Shown: piece after piece, positions 32,948 through 44,987 of the stretch | Position numbering within the stretch: the first letter of the stretch is position 1 | Layout: each line of letters starts with the position of its first letter | DNA from: Clitoria ternatea | Lineage: Eukaryota > Streptophyta > Magnoliopsida > Fabales > Fabaceae | DNA length: 64,000 nt | Assembly (NCBI GenBank): GCA_037962975.1 | Contig: CM075675.1 | Span: forward strand, 107,348,718 to 107,412,717 | Reading direction: 5' to 3' | Position numbers and translations under genes: made by a program | The notes under the pieces: generated by a model | The model's input: only the letters and a program-made list of their open reading frames with translations | Databases searched by the model: none | Told to the model about the DNA's origin: nothing

Positions 32948-33350
32948 GATAACGATCCAGTCTAGATACCGGCCTATGGGTAGAAAGGTTATTAGACCTA
33001 AAGCCGTTATGCAAGACCGGTATCTTACATAATAGTAAAATTTAACATCGGTTTCCAATACCACGTATGAGACTCGTGATCCAATACCAGTATGAGTCAT
33101 TCTCTTAATATTGGAAGGTTAGAGTTGACTTATGTAATTGCGTGTTGAGAAAGCAACCTGCAAAATGACTGATGGGAAGGTACAATTGTTAGGTAGCGTC
33201 ACTATGGTGTGTCAGCCTTGAAACGACTCTTCTGATGCTCTTAGATATAAAACTTACAAATCAACAATGAAAAAGTAGAATTCTTACTATAACTTATGCT
33301 CAAGCCCTTTTATTCTTTCTGAATATCGACCTTGTACCACAGCCTAGAGG
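32948..33350 (+). repeat. Possible diverged Tat-type LTR remnant
   Basis: GATCCAGTCTAGATACCGGCC at 32954 matches the terminal bases of the Tat LTRs (49944 on) at all but one position. Further ACCGGTATC-type motifs follow. The match does not extend base by base, so the extent is a guess. Confidence 0.35.
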
Positions 33351-33457
33351 TTTTTTTTGGGTTTATTAATTTTGTTAACGTGCCTAATTTTGTGCTTAGT
33401 TCTCTACTTATAATCTCTTCACATTTCAAGCTTATAATCGTTACCAATTATTAACTA

Positions 33458-33467
33458 GAGGGGGCGA
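33458..33467 (+). promoter_or_regulatory. Polypurine tract of the copia-like element
   Basis: GAGGGGGCGA directly before the 3' LTR start at 33468. Confidence 0.65.
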
Positions 33468-33678
33468 TGTTAGGAATATGAGATTAATTAGTTAATAGTT
33501 TGCTTTCAGGCTAGATAGTTGTTATTAGTTAGTTAATAGTTTAGTAGTTTATTATAGTTTTCTTTCTTATAAATATACCTTATTCTTTATTTGTAAATCA
33601 TCTTTTAATAATTCTATATTGTATAATCCTGTCAATTAGGCTACATTTGTATTTCATTATCATCTAAAATTCATGACA
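33468..33678 (+). repeat. 3' LTR of the copia-like element (211 bp)
   Basis: TGTTAGGAATATGAG to AAATTCATGACA. Clearly related to the split 5' LTR but with many differences, so this is an old insertion. TATAAATATACC at about 33568 is the likely TATA box. Confidence 0.75.
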
Positions 33679-35343
33679 ATCCTTGTATACTACAAGGTCT
33701 GTAATTTATTTTTAATCGTGAAACATTTACGTTAACGTAATTCTAGGAATCTAACTGTAGCCAATAAACTTTGACCAAACAGGAACAAAAAGCCTTATAT
33801 TTGTTGACTTTTGCTGCATGTTTGTATATTGAAACATACAGCTAAATTATATATTTCGTCAAATTGTTTGCGTAAGTCAATATATAATGCATATCCAATA
33901 GGCTTTGAAGCATCTTAATTACCTTTTTTGGCCTAAACCCATTCTTAACTTTACCCACAATAGGGTAAAAGAGGTTCATTCCTGCCTTCCTTTCTATGAC
34001 CTTCGTAAAAAATGTATTGTATATGATCTTGAAATTGTCTTTTAGCAAAAAATTTAAAACTATTTAATGGATCTAATCACCACCATCATACTTAACAAAT
34101 TAATCTTTAACTGTGAATACAAAGATGATAAAATAATGCAAATTATACGTGAAAAATATCATCTAAGTATTTGCTTAATATAAGTTTATATCATTGAATA
34201 TTTAGGATTCATTTCTTACATTATTTGAAACATCAATCCTAATTAATCAACAAATTAAAATTTATTTATAATCAACTCTAATATAATTGGATAACAATAA
34301 TTTCAATGAAAGTCAAACGTTAAGTGAGTCGAGTCTCATAATCAATGTGAGGGAGTATCAATTGTGTGTATTTTCAAGCCATATAACTAATTAGTTCTAA
34401 TTGGATGCAGCAATGGAAGATAGAAGTTAAAAGAAAGAAATTAATTATAAGCAGTAGCTAGCTTTTAGGTCAGCAATTCCATCAGCCCCCAAGAAGATGA
34501 GGAATGAAAAGGTAAAGAAAGAAAGTATAGAGAAAAGAAGGGCCAAACTAAGGGAAGGAAGCAGATCCCCAAATAACGTAAAGTAACAAAATCCTATTTT
34601 CTTTTTAACTAAAAAACTTTTGTAAATGTTTATAATTTGTCATCCTCTTAAGCAACAAATTAATGACATACTTTTGGTGGGGTTAGTGTGGGGTTTCTTG
34701 TAATTTGCATTGGTTCACATGTCTGGCTAACAAATTGGAGGATATTCTCACTTTCCACCACACAAACAACTCATAAAATATGAACCACAGGCCATGCGTG
34801 AAACAGTTTAGTTTAGAGCATTTGGTATCTCTACCAATTAATTATAATCCCATTATTATAATAATCATATATTTGGTATCTCATTTATTGTCTACTAATT
34901 ATTATTTTTAGGTACGTATTGCTTGAGCTATCTTAATCTTCATGTCTCCCCTCCTATTAATTAGTTAAGCAATATAATATTATCACCGATTCATTGCTTT
35001 TAGTTTAGACCAATTAACCAAATTAAGAAAATAAAATTCAATTTCTGGATTCTAATTTCCTCGATCTGATATCAATTATTTCAAACCTGAAAATATGAAG
35101 CATTACGCTTGATTAGTTACTTTGGTTGAGGTTATAGCTTCAAACCTCAATGTTCAATATTTAAATTTAATAGGGTTGCATTAGAGCTTGTCGTAAATAT
35201 GTTATCTGGTCATTTATAAGGGGTGTTTTGAAAGTTTTATATTATTGAATTAGTTGTATTTATTTATACTTTGGATATTTATTTCTAAATGTAAAAAAAA
35301 AAATATGTTGAAAATCTCAAATTGATTAGAGACATAATCAATT

Positions 35344-35382
<39 letters not shown>

Positions 35383-37592
35383 AAATGTATGGATCAACTT
35401 ACACTCTTTTAATTTTTATATTTACACAAATTTTTAGTCATTAATATTATTTAAATCTTACGGTTTTAATTTATTCTTTTAATGTTCATGACATAATATT
35501 ATTTAATGACAATGATAATGATCATCTACAGTTTTCCTTATAACTGACGTAAAAAATCGATATGAAAAGTCATCTGTAACATCTACTAATCATTAAATGA
35601 TATCAAGAAAAATTGATTATAACATAATCATTAAAAGAATAATTAAAGAGATAAAATTTAAATAATATCAAATCCCTCCCTTTATTTATCTATAGGTGAA
35701 TATAATTCTCATCCTATATATATTTTAAGATTGGGTTAAACTTATAATATCTAAATTTAAAATATCCTACTCCTATTAATTAGTTTACAGCCAACCATAG
35801 ATCTATCAATTGAAAGAAATTAAAAATCTGCGAATATGAAAAAAAAAAATTGGATGTGGAATTCATATATTAATTGGTCCCAATTAATGTTATGATACTG
35901 ATTAACGTTTTTAATTATTCACTACCAGATTTGTTGATTTACTTTCCCTTCTTAATTAATAGGTTAACCATGTATGGAATTTTACAGCTGGTAGCTTTTG
36001 AGTTCAGGCCCTTTAGGGTACTATCAGCTGAGACAAATTGACCGAGAACTAGGAAACCACATGCAGAGTGGAACCTACTTAAGGCTTTGTTATCTTTTTA
36101 TAATTTCTTATTCCTTGGTACACAAAACTTTGTAATCTACTTTGATCAATGTAATCAAAATAATCTTATATAAAAGTATACCCTAAAAATTATACCAATC
36201 AAGTAGAGAAGAATCAAAGAGAATTAATTAATAACCTACATGCCACTTTAGAAAGCTATATTATATATATGCTGATTGCTGAGGGAGTGAGAAGTGCCAA
36301 CCTCATCATCACCCTCTGCATATATAGCGTAGCATATACTGATCAATTGTTTAATGGAAAGAAAGTTTGAGCAAACATCTACAGAAAACAATGCATATAT
36401 ATTCAATGAGAGCAATATTCTATGCACACTAAATAAAGATGTGAATAAAAAAAATTGCACTTGCAGCCAACCTTGTGGCGCGTGGCTACTAGATAGTCTA
36501 CCAATACAGCTTATTTAACATTTTATATCAGAGACAATCGCTTTCAGAGATAGTCCCCAAAAGTCTGTATAACAAATGGCGATAAAATAATAAATTATAT
36601 CATAACAATAATTTATTGTTATGATATCAATCAAAGAAAAAAATGTAGGCTTCCAACATTTGTTGGTATAGTGACAAGGAATTTAGTATTTAAATAGTGA
36701 CTTTAAGTATGTTGATGTAAGTTTAAATTTACTTATATTTTTAAGAAAGATAAAATTTACTTTAATAATCTTTTCACCGCTAGCTTGAAAATACCTTTTG
36801 AGCACGTTTGATTTAGATTAAATTTTAGATTATAATTTGATTTTTCACATGTTTAGTAATTTTTGTCAAAATTAAATTTATAATATGATTTTCAAAGAAT
36901 AATCTACAATTGGATTTTTAACATTATAATTATAATCTAATTGATTTTTTCTACTCAACTTTTATTTTTTATTCTCTTTAATTAATTAATTTAAATGTTT
37001 ATCTAACCACTACAAATAATTTCATACTTTTTTTAAATTTTAATAGAAAATAATTGATTATTTTAAACAATTCAATTAAAATAGATTATTTTAAACTATT
37101 TTTTTACCTAACATATCTAAACATATACAACAATCGGTTATACTTATATTTGATAGATATAATCGATTATATATAATTTCTAAAAATAATTTATAACAAA
37201 CTCACCTTTAATTTAAATAGACAAATATGACTGAAAAAATAATTGATTTTCAATTAAAATTATTCAAATGACATATCAAATCAATACTGATTATTGAATA
37301 ATAAAGATTCAACCCAACTAATCAATAAGAATTCAAAATAACTTTAAAATATAAATAAATTTTATAACATAAATAAATAAATAAATAAATAGATTAGAGG
37401 AGAGAGAAGGAGAGAGAGATATATATAATGAGCATAGAATCTAGGCGTATATATATAACTTAACATTGAAATCTATACACAATCTGATCCAGCGATGCAA
37501 TTATTCCAGGGTTGCTAGAAGCTCAAAAGAAGATAGCATATAGGAGATCTCTGATTTCCCAGCAGGTTTAGTGGAAGCAGTTCTTCCGGGAT
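33679..37592. other. AT-rich intergenic DNA upstream of the SPEAR/TIE gene
   Basis: I see no gene. Notable are an (AT)n run at about 35348-35379 and short A/T runs. A purine-rich GAGAGAGAAGGAGAGAGAG stretch followed by ATATATATAATG at about 37398-37430 could be the core promoter or 5' leader of the next gene. Confidence 0.6.
37495..37518 (+). promoter_or_regulatory. Possible short upstream ORF of the SPEAR/TIE gene
   Basis: An ATG opens a 7-codon frame ending TAG, about 140 bases before the main start. It matters only if the transcript begins upstream of it, which the sequence does not show. Confidence 0.25.
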
Positions 37593-37658
37593 TTGCAAAA
37601 GAAAAAAGCCACCATATCCATCATCTCAAGCTATCTCTCTCATTGCACACACAAAAAA

Positions 37659-39497
37659 ATGGGTAGCAATTATTTTGGAGAGCCAAACTTCGGAAATGAA
37701 AGAGTAAGTGGATCTTCTTCTTCTTCATCAAGGAAAGGGAAGAATAAGAACAACCAAGACAAGCCAAAGCAACCACAAAGAGGATTAGGTGTTGCTCAAT
37801 TAGAGAAAATCCGGTTACATGGTCAAATGGCTTGTGGCTATAATCACCCTTCTCTTCACCACCCTCCTTACCCATCTAACTATGTAAAGCCTCTCTTTTT
37901 CTCACACCCTTTGCTCAAAAAGTTGCAAATTTGTGGAATTTATCTACAGGGGTACACTTGTTAATTGATTAATTAACATGATGCAGGAAGATCCAATGCA
38001 AACACCATATTCATCAGTACCATCATCATCATCTTTTTCTTACTCATCCTCTTCCACATCATACTCAGCTTCATATGGCTTCCAACCCAACATAGTGGTA
38101 TGTGCAGTTTTGGCTTTTCTTTAAACCGATATCAATTGCTCATGATTTAATACTTTTACTGCTATCCTATGGATGTTTTAACTTGTACTAGATTTAACTT
38201 TTTTTTTTGGTGGTGAGTGAACACATGTTCCACACATATTTTCATAGTTGTCATATAACTACAAACTGCAAAATCCAATATAATTAGTGGACTAAAATTG
38301 TCCCTAAAGCAAGTAATCAAGGTGTTTGTTTGTTTTTCCCTAACCCTTTGTCTTCTTTTTTTGGAAATTATATGACATGTTATTCATCTTCTTATTATTG
38401 CAAATTAAGTTTGTATATATATATAGCATAACCCTAGCAATTTATGTTTTTTGAATCTCAATTAGTTGTGTCTATATATGTACTGTGTTTGAATTTGAAA
38501 GTGTATAGTACTATTTAACCCTAGTAGATAAGAGATGGTTTGATGTGTTCTGCTAGCTAATTGAAAGAAATGCTGCAAAGTAAATCTCACATATCTAATG
38601 TTACAAAAACTGCAAATTAGCAATAATCCTTCTGTTATCTACATGCTCCGTAGTGTAGTATATGTGTATACACATATATTTGGATCGAGGATCTTGAATT
38701 TGGACAACATTGTTTGCTATGCAGATGTCCCTACCCGAATATGAAGGAACAAACGTTAGATATGGAGATTCTCATCCAACTAATACTGCAAGGTGCGTAA
38801 ATCTTCCAGCCCTTAGACCCTTCATCATTAATCATTAATATGAACAAATTTGACAAACATGTGCAATTTAATTCTATACGTGTTGGATTTCTGTTCTTCT
38901 GACATCTTGTTCAATAAATGATGAACTTCTAGATGATAGTGATACATATGTTGAATTATATACTTTTTTGCATATATAGCAGATGGGAACATGCAAGTGC
39001 TGCTGCTCAACCCAACATAACTAGACCCTTACTTAACCTATATGTAAGGAATCTTTTTCAACATCTATATATCTACTTTGATGATATTCTATACACACGT
39101 GTATACGTAGATAGATAGAGTTTTTCTTTTATTCTTTGGAATAGTTCGAAATACCAGTAAAGATAAATGTTACAGAGTGAAAAAATTAGGATTTGAACTC
39201 AGATCATCATGCACTAACTGTGTTGGTCTTGATGGACATATACATATATACCTAGTTTGATTGTGTGTGTATATACACACATTTGACACCGATTAATTGT
39301 TAATTATTAATTAATCTGCAAATTCAAAATTAATGACTTAATTTTCATTATGTTGGTTTCTATGTGTGTATATATAGGACTCACAACATATTGATACCAA
39401 TAAGAAGCATGGAAGTGGTTCCTTGGGCTCAAGCAGTCAGAACTCTGAATCAAGTGATACTCAAGAACCAGATTTGGAGCTAAGATTATCTCTTTGA
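37659..39497 (+). CDS. SPEAR/TIE-family EAR-motif transcriptional repressor, five exons, 194 aa
   Basis: Coding exons 37659-37883, 37987-38097, 38725-38792, 38983-39043 and 39378-39497; all introns are GT-AG and the phases join. The protein starts MGSNYFGEPNFGN, then a Ser run, a basic stretch (RKGKNKNNQDKPKQPQ) and the conserved SPL-type motif RGLGVAQLEKIRLHGQM at about residues 47-63. A Ser/Tyr-rich region follows, and it ends with the EAR motif LELRLSL. Family members (SPOROCYTELESS-like, TCP-interactor EAR proteins) bind CIN-class TCP transcription factors and recruit TOPLESS co-repressors in the nucleus to shape leaf and organ growth; that role is inferred from the family. The start at 37659 fits the conserved N-terminus. 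An in-frame upstream Met at 37593 exists but adds unconserved residues. It looks intact and is the only ordinary host gene I can support here. Confidence 0.9.
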
Positions 39498-40489
39498 TCT
39501 GCCACTAGAATGAGTGACAATTCTAGTAATTGTAATATGCTTTTATATATTTACAATTAAGAATTGCAAAAAGCACATAATGAACAAGCCAATGTGTTTG
39601 TTTTGAAGTTTTCATCAGGAGACTCTTGTGTCATGTAAGATAGATTGGTCACTCTTTGCATAAAAGCAATGCAAACTTCTCCTCAGTTTAACGTAAATTA
39701 TATTGTCAAAGTGATTGAGAGAAATTAATGACTTAATTAGTACTTAATTGTTTTTGTAAGGTTTCATTTATGTGACAAAATTGATGGTGGCTAGGAAGGG
39801 GTTGATCATGAAAGATCTTTACAATTCATTTTATTTGCTTCAGCCAATTGCAAATTAATTAATTGAATATCATGTTATAGCCATCAGTGAAAGAAAAAGT
39901 ATTTTTCCTAAAAAACATTTATCATAACTAGGACTATTTTTTTATGTTATTATTATATGAAAAATTTAGTATTTATGATAATAAGACAATAGTGACTTAA
40001 AATTCATGATGATGGATGACGAATTTTTTTATCGAAAAAGTAAATTTTCCTGTAGTACATTCAAAATTATTTTTGTTTCATTTATGTGTAGGAACCAGTT
40101 ACTGTAGCTGCAATAAAAAAATAGTCATTCACATTTGGAAAATTGTAAATTAAGACTTTTTTATAAACAGTTTTTGTTGTAACACATTGTCACAGACACA
40201 CATGCATCTCGTGACATAACTTGGGTGAAATCACCCAAATAGTTATATGGTTGAGGTCTAATGTATATTGTTTCTTCTAATTTGAGTGGTGCACTTTATT
40301 TATCTTGTGTATGAAGAGATAACAGTATAATATTGATGGGTTAAGATTATACCCTCAATAAAATTTCTTTCGCCTTAAAAAAACCACCAATGTTGTATCT
40401 TGCTTCGAATGTTTCACTCCATACTCAAACTCTTGTCATTGCATCCCATGTTCGTTAAAATAGTTCATGTATGGTGTAGATATAAGGTT

Positions 40490-40526
<37 letters not shown>

Positions 40527-41539
40527 TTAGGTTAGAGATGGATCCATCTCTAAAGCTAGAAAATCTGTTACTAAAAGGATTAGAGACGAATTTGGTTAGT
40601 TTCAAAATCTAGGATTGTAAAACTGCTTGGCAACTTCCATCTAAATTATGTAACAAATGGTCTTAGAATAACAACGTATAAACCATGTTCATCGTTGACA
40701 TTTTCACTCACACATCACCTTTTTTCAAAAGGTAGTGTGCTTAGCAACATGCACTCCATCTCTAACCTTGTCACTAATAGTTATATTCAAAATGTTAGCA
40801 ACGAGAATAGATCACTAAAGTTTTGGGCACCATTATGTCGTCGTTAAAGTGGTGGAAAATGGTTGCGTAGGGTAAGTGGCAAACATGTTAGCAATAGGAC
40901 CCACCCATCGCTAAATACTAGTCTTTATGACCTTTAGGGAAATCTGTGCAATACACATGTTCTGCTTTGGGGCAAAAATGAACGGATCATACACTTTGTA
41001 TCGACGGATTGCTTCACTTTAACTAAACCATATTGGTAGTTAACCTTTCCTTCTTGGTTAATTGTGTTGTCAAACGAATCACACTAAATAGAACAATTTT
41101 TTTGGTGAGTTATCCGGTATACACAACTTCAATTATATTAGTACATTATAAAATCGCCTATTTGTGCCTTTTACACAAACCTTCTAGTTAGCTGTTTTCA
41201 TTTTTTCACTCCAAACTACCATGTTAAACTTTAGTCATTTGATAATACTTCTCATTCGTCCCCAAGACAATGAGAAAAGTATCTTCAATTTGATTTGTTA
41301 GGTCTTGAATCTCATTAAACAAACCATATTAGACATGTGTAAATTAAAAAATAAGTGAGGGAATGGAATTAAATGAGCCACACTAAACATATAATGTAAT
41401 TCAAAAATGTCTTATGTATTGTGCAAACTAAGCAGGGAAATGAGATGATATCTCATGACTTATTTGATCATTAATTACAATTACCTTAGAAAATCAGCAT
41501 ATATAATGTCAAGTTAAAGTAGCTTCATTAAAGTTTGCA
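39498..41539. other. Intergenic DNA downstream of the SPEAR/TIE gene
   Basis: No gene seen. Contains an (AAT)n microsatellite at about 40492-40522. From about 40530 there are scattered words such as TTAGAGACGAAT and CGTCGTTAAAG that also occur around the tandem array, suggesting one larger repeat. Confidence 0.55.
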
Positions 41540-42460
41540 TTTCCTTCTTCCTTATTTAATGTTCCCGCCAACTCTAGTGACGTCTTTGGCAACTGACATC
41601 TTTTCAGATTCTTTATCAACTTTATAGCGACAGTCGTGGCAACAACACAATGCAAAGAACATAATGATGAGCATGTCCTTCACTGCCAATATTTATGTTT
41701 CCCTTTGTCTTATTTAATGTGTCCACTGACTTGATGTCTTTGGCGACAAGAATTTTTTTAAATCCTTTGTTAGCTTTAGCAACGGGCATGACAACAACAT
41801 ATGTGATGACAAAAAATACAACCATAGGTATTTCTGTCGTCGCTAACATTTACATTACCCTGTGCCTTATTTAATAAGCCCATCAACGCTAACAATGTCT
41901 TTGGCAACAGGAATCTTTCCAGGTCCTGTGTCACCTATAGCGATGGGTGTGGTGACAACTCATAACAAAGAATACAATGACAAGTATTGATCTTGTCACT
42001 AAAATTTGTATTTCCATCTTCCTTATTTAATTATAATGTGTCGGCCAATGCTAGCGACGTCTTTGGCGACACGTATATTTTCAGATTCTGTATTACCTTT
42101 AGTGACATTATACTGACATGTCCTTTATCACTAATATTTGTGTTTTCCTCTTTCCTATTTAATACACCTGCCAACTTTAGTGACGTCTTTGGAGATGAGA
42201 ATCTTTTCATATCCACTATCAGCTTTAGCTATAGGCGTGGTGATGCTATCTAACAAAGAATACAACGAGAGGAATCTCACATGTTGCTGATATTTTGCAT
42301 TTCTTGCCTTCTTATTTAATGGACTCGATGATTTTTGCAACATATTTGGCAAAAAGAATCTTTTCAAATCCTCTACCAACTTTAGCGATGAGCTTCGTGA
42401 TGACATATGGCAAAGAACATAGCGACAGGCCCATCCCTTTTGAAAAAAAAATTGCGATGT
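41540..42460. repeat. ~156-bp degenerate tandem array, six units
   Basis: Unit anchors (TTTCC..TTCCTTATTTAAT) at 41540, 41698, 41855, 42011, 42144 and 42300, so spacings are 158, 157, 156, 133 and 156. Each unit holds a version of CTTATTTAAT, then GACGTCTTTGGCGACA, then a T-rich GAATCTTTTCA box and a TTTAGCGAC box. Units are well diverged. The GTCGCTAA / TTAGCGAC words are short inverted complements. The array resembles the subterminal repeats of some DNA transposons, but I see no transposase or termini. Confidence 0.75.
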
Positions 42461-44987
42461 TAGTGGGGAGACAAAAACATGGAAATAAATAACAACAACT
42501 AGGTACCCATCACTATATGATATATCCAACAACAAGATTTGTCTAACTAATATAAATCCACATATATCAATGGGATTGGTGACACACATTTAAGAAATAT
42601 TAGTGACGACGGTGAGTTTCGTCGCTAACTCATGTTGCCAACCACAAGCAGGCGTAACTTCTGGTAGTTATTCTTCGATTGTGGGAGTCGTTATTAGTGA
42701 AACAATGTTGTCCGTGGCTAAATTCATGTAATTAAAACAATGTTTTCTAAGTAGCAGAACCCGGCCTCACAATTATTTTTACTTTTTATTATTGTTATTT
42801 TAATGGATAAAAACCTAAAACATCTCTTGCAAGTCCCATAATCTCTAAGCTCAAATCTAGTTACCGGCCACTTGTGAAGCTCCTTGCAAATAAGGCCGGC
42901 CTTACCAAGAATAACATGCAGGCAAATCACTGTACAACTAATTCAAGGAATTACGATTTCAGGCAAATTTTATTTACACTACAAAATATATGCACACAGT
43001 GTACACAATGCATTTTAGTCATATAAATATGGCCTAGCTAGGAACTACTGGGTTTGAAAAAATATTTTATATTTTAACTTTTAATTAAAATACTTTCACT
43101 TTATTTTTTATTTTATAAGTTTACTTAGGTAACAGAAATAGGAAAAACATTTCAATTTTTCCTATATAAGTTTTTCAAATTAAACATAAAATAATATGAT
43201 AATTTATATTAAACGTAAAAAAACAGAATTTTATCACCTATAACAATTCTATCCCTTAAAACCCGAATAAAGTATGTTTTAAAAAAACTAAATAGTTACA
43301 ATGATGTGTTGAAAGTCATAATAAGAACACTAAAAATGGAGATATGCCAGAAATTCAATTGAACAAAATTATTTTCCACTTAAATTAATTGCCAATTGAA
43401 AACTAGGAAAATAGAAAATAAAATTTTTTTCCATCTCTTTTCTTTTTTACAAAATGTTCCGATATGAATTTTGTTTTCATTTTGTGTTTTCAGTTTTAAT
43501 TTTAAAACCGTCGTCTTGTTTTATGTTATAAAAAAATAACTTATTTTTTGTTTTGAAAACAAAAAATAATCCTTACTATATTTAGTGTCTGTTTGTAATC
43601 ATTTAAAAAAATAAAATTGTGAAAATAAAAAAATACAATGGTTAATATTAATATTTCATACCATTTAAATTAATTAAAATTTTATTAAAACTAACAAATT
43701 TCTTTTTTTATTGATTAAACTAATTTTTGATTCACACAACAACCATTTACGTTTAAAAAAGGTATATCTTAAAATGAGTTGATTCTGACCATTAAGTTAC
43801 GCGTTTTATTATTTTCAAATGGGTTCTACTCATATAACTGAATTCTCGTTAGAAATATGGAAATATGCAAGAAACATTTTTTCATTTTTTGTGAGTTTGG
43901 GACACAATGACACACCAAAGTCAAGACATACTTTAATGTTGAAAGGACATTTATTTCACATCAACAGTGAAATTAATATTTCAATCTGCAATATAATTTG
44001 CGTGACATAAGGTTTTTATCACTATCAACCTTTGTTATAGCGTGCAAAACATGCAATTTTCACAAAATCAAAATGTCTATATATTTTCAGCAAATCTCTC
44101 ACAATTGAGTCGTAAAATTGTACTCCACCGGTTAATTTATATAAGAAAAATATAATTAAAATCTTTGAGATGAAATAATAACATTAGAAACAATTATATG
44201 AATTAATAATATTATTACTTTATGTTTTCTTTTAAAAATACCCGTAACATTAATTAAAAGAAAATATTAAAAAATAAAATTTTTTATTTAAAAACATTAT
44301 TAAATTAAACTTACTCATCATAATTTTTAAACAATCTTCACATACATTCCAATATAAAAAAATTGATTTTACTTCTTTGAGCAATATTCCTATGACACAG
44401 TTAAGAAGACCCTTAATTAAAATAATTGAATAAGAATAGTACATGTGTTTATAGAGATTCTTTAGTCAACTTTGATGAACGAGAGATGATTAAAAATAAT
44501 ATTGTTTATGATAATTATGAATAATCAATTACGAAAAATAATTCTTAGCCATTAGAAGGGTCATTTTAGAGAATCGTCAACATTCTGTTTTTAGGATATC
44601 AATATGGGGTAGATACCTGTGTGCTAAGGACAATGTGGGATAGCTCACGACCTTGATTGTGTAAGGTTTCTAATTCAGTATGACGGATTCAAGTGCATGA
44701 AGGGTTAAGTTCCAACCAATGGCATTCCACCTTCTATTTTTCATCTGACGTGTCAGGAGAACCAAGAGACAGTTGTCCAACTCCAATATAGTTTTGGGCC
44801 ACATGCAGTGAGTGAGGATATATATGTGGAAACCACCTTCCTTTTTGCTCTTGGATCGCGTATGCAAGATTTCTTGTATTCCCCTTCTTCTTATCTATGA
44901 AGAATAAGCTTTGTTTTGCATACATCTTAATTGAAAGTTGTGAGTAGCACAAAGAGGGCATAAGCTTCAGGAAGCAAAGTTAGGACT
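42461..44987. other. AT-rich intergenic DNA, no gene recognised
   Basis: GTCGCTAA-type words continue to about 42640 and then stop. The rest is AT-rich with only short chance reading frames. Confidence 0.55.

Larger units (their letters stand above)
20421..33678 (+). mobile_element. Old non-autonomous copia-like element, split by a gypsy insertion
   Basis: 5' LTR begins 20421 (TGTTAGGAATATG), is interrupted by the 11.1-kb gypsy element and a small non-LTR insert, and ends at 31848 (ATGACA). A decayed PBS (TGGTTAGAACTC, 31849) follows. The 3' LTR is 33468-33678 after a PPT (GAGGGGGCGA). Flanking ATTCT (20416-20420) and ATCCT (33679-33683) look like a TSD with one change. Internal region about 1.6 kb with no gag or pol. 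Confidence 0.75.

Noticed and set aside
33842..34048. 68-aa minus-strand ORF with a Lys-rich sequence
   Set aside because: No domain recognised, AT-rich context, no splice or promoter support; likely chance.
37593..37658. Upstream in-frame Met as start of the SPEAR/TIE protein
   Set aside because: It would add 22 unconserved residues; MGSNYFGEPN is the family-type N-terminus.
41540..42460. Could the regular repeats be a CRISPR array?
   Set aside because: Units are ~156 bp, degenerate, with no short perfect repeats separated by unique spacers, and the DNA is plant nuclear.
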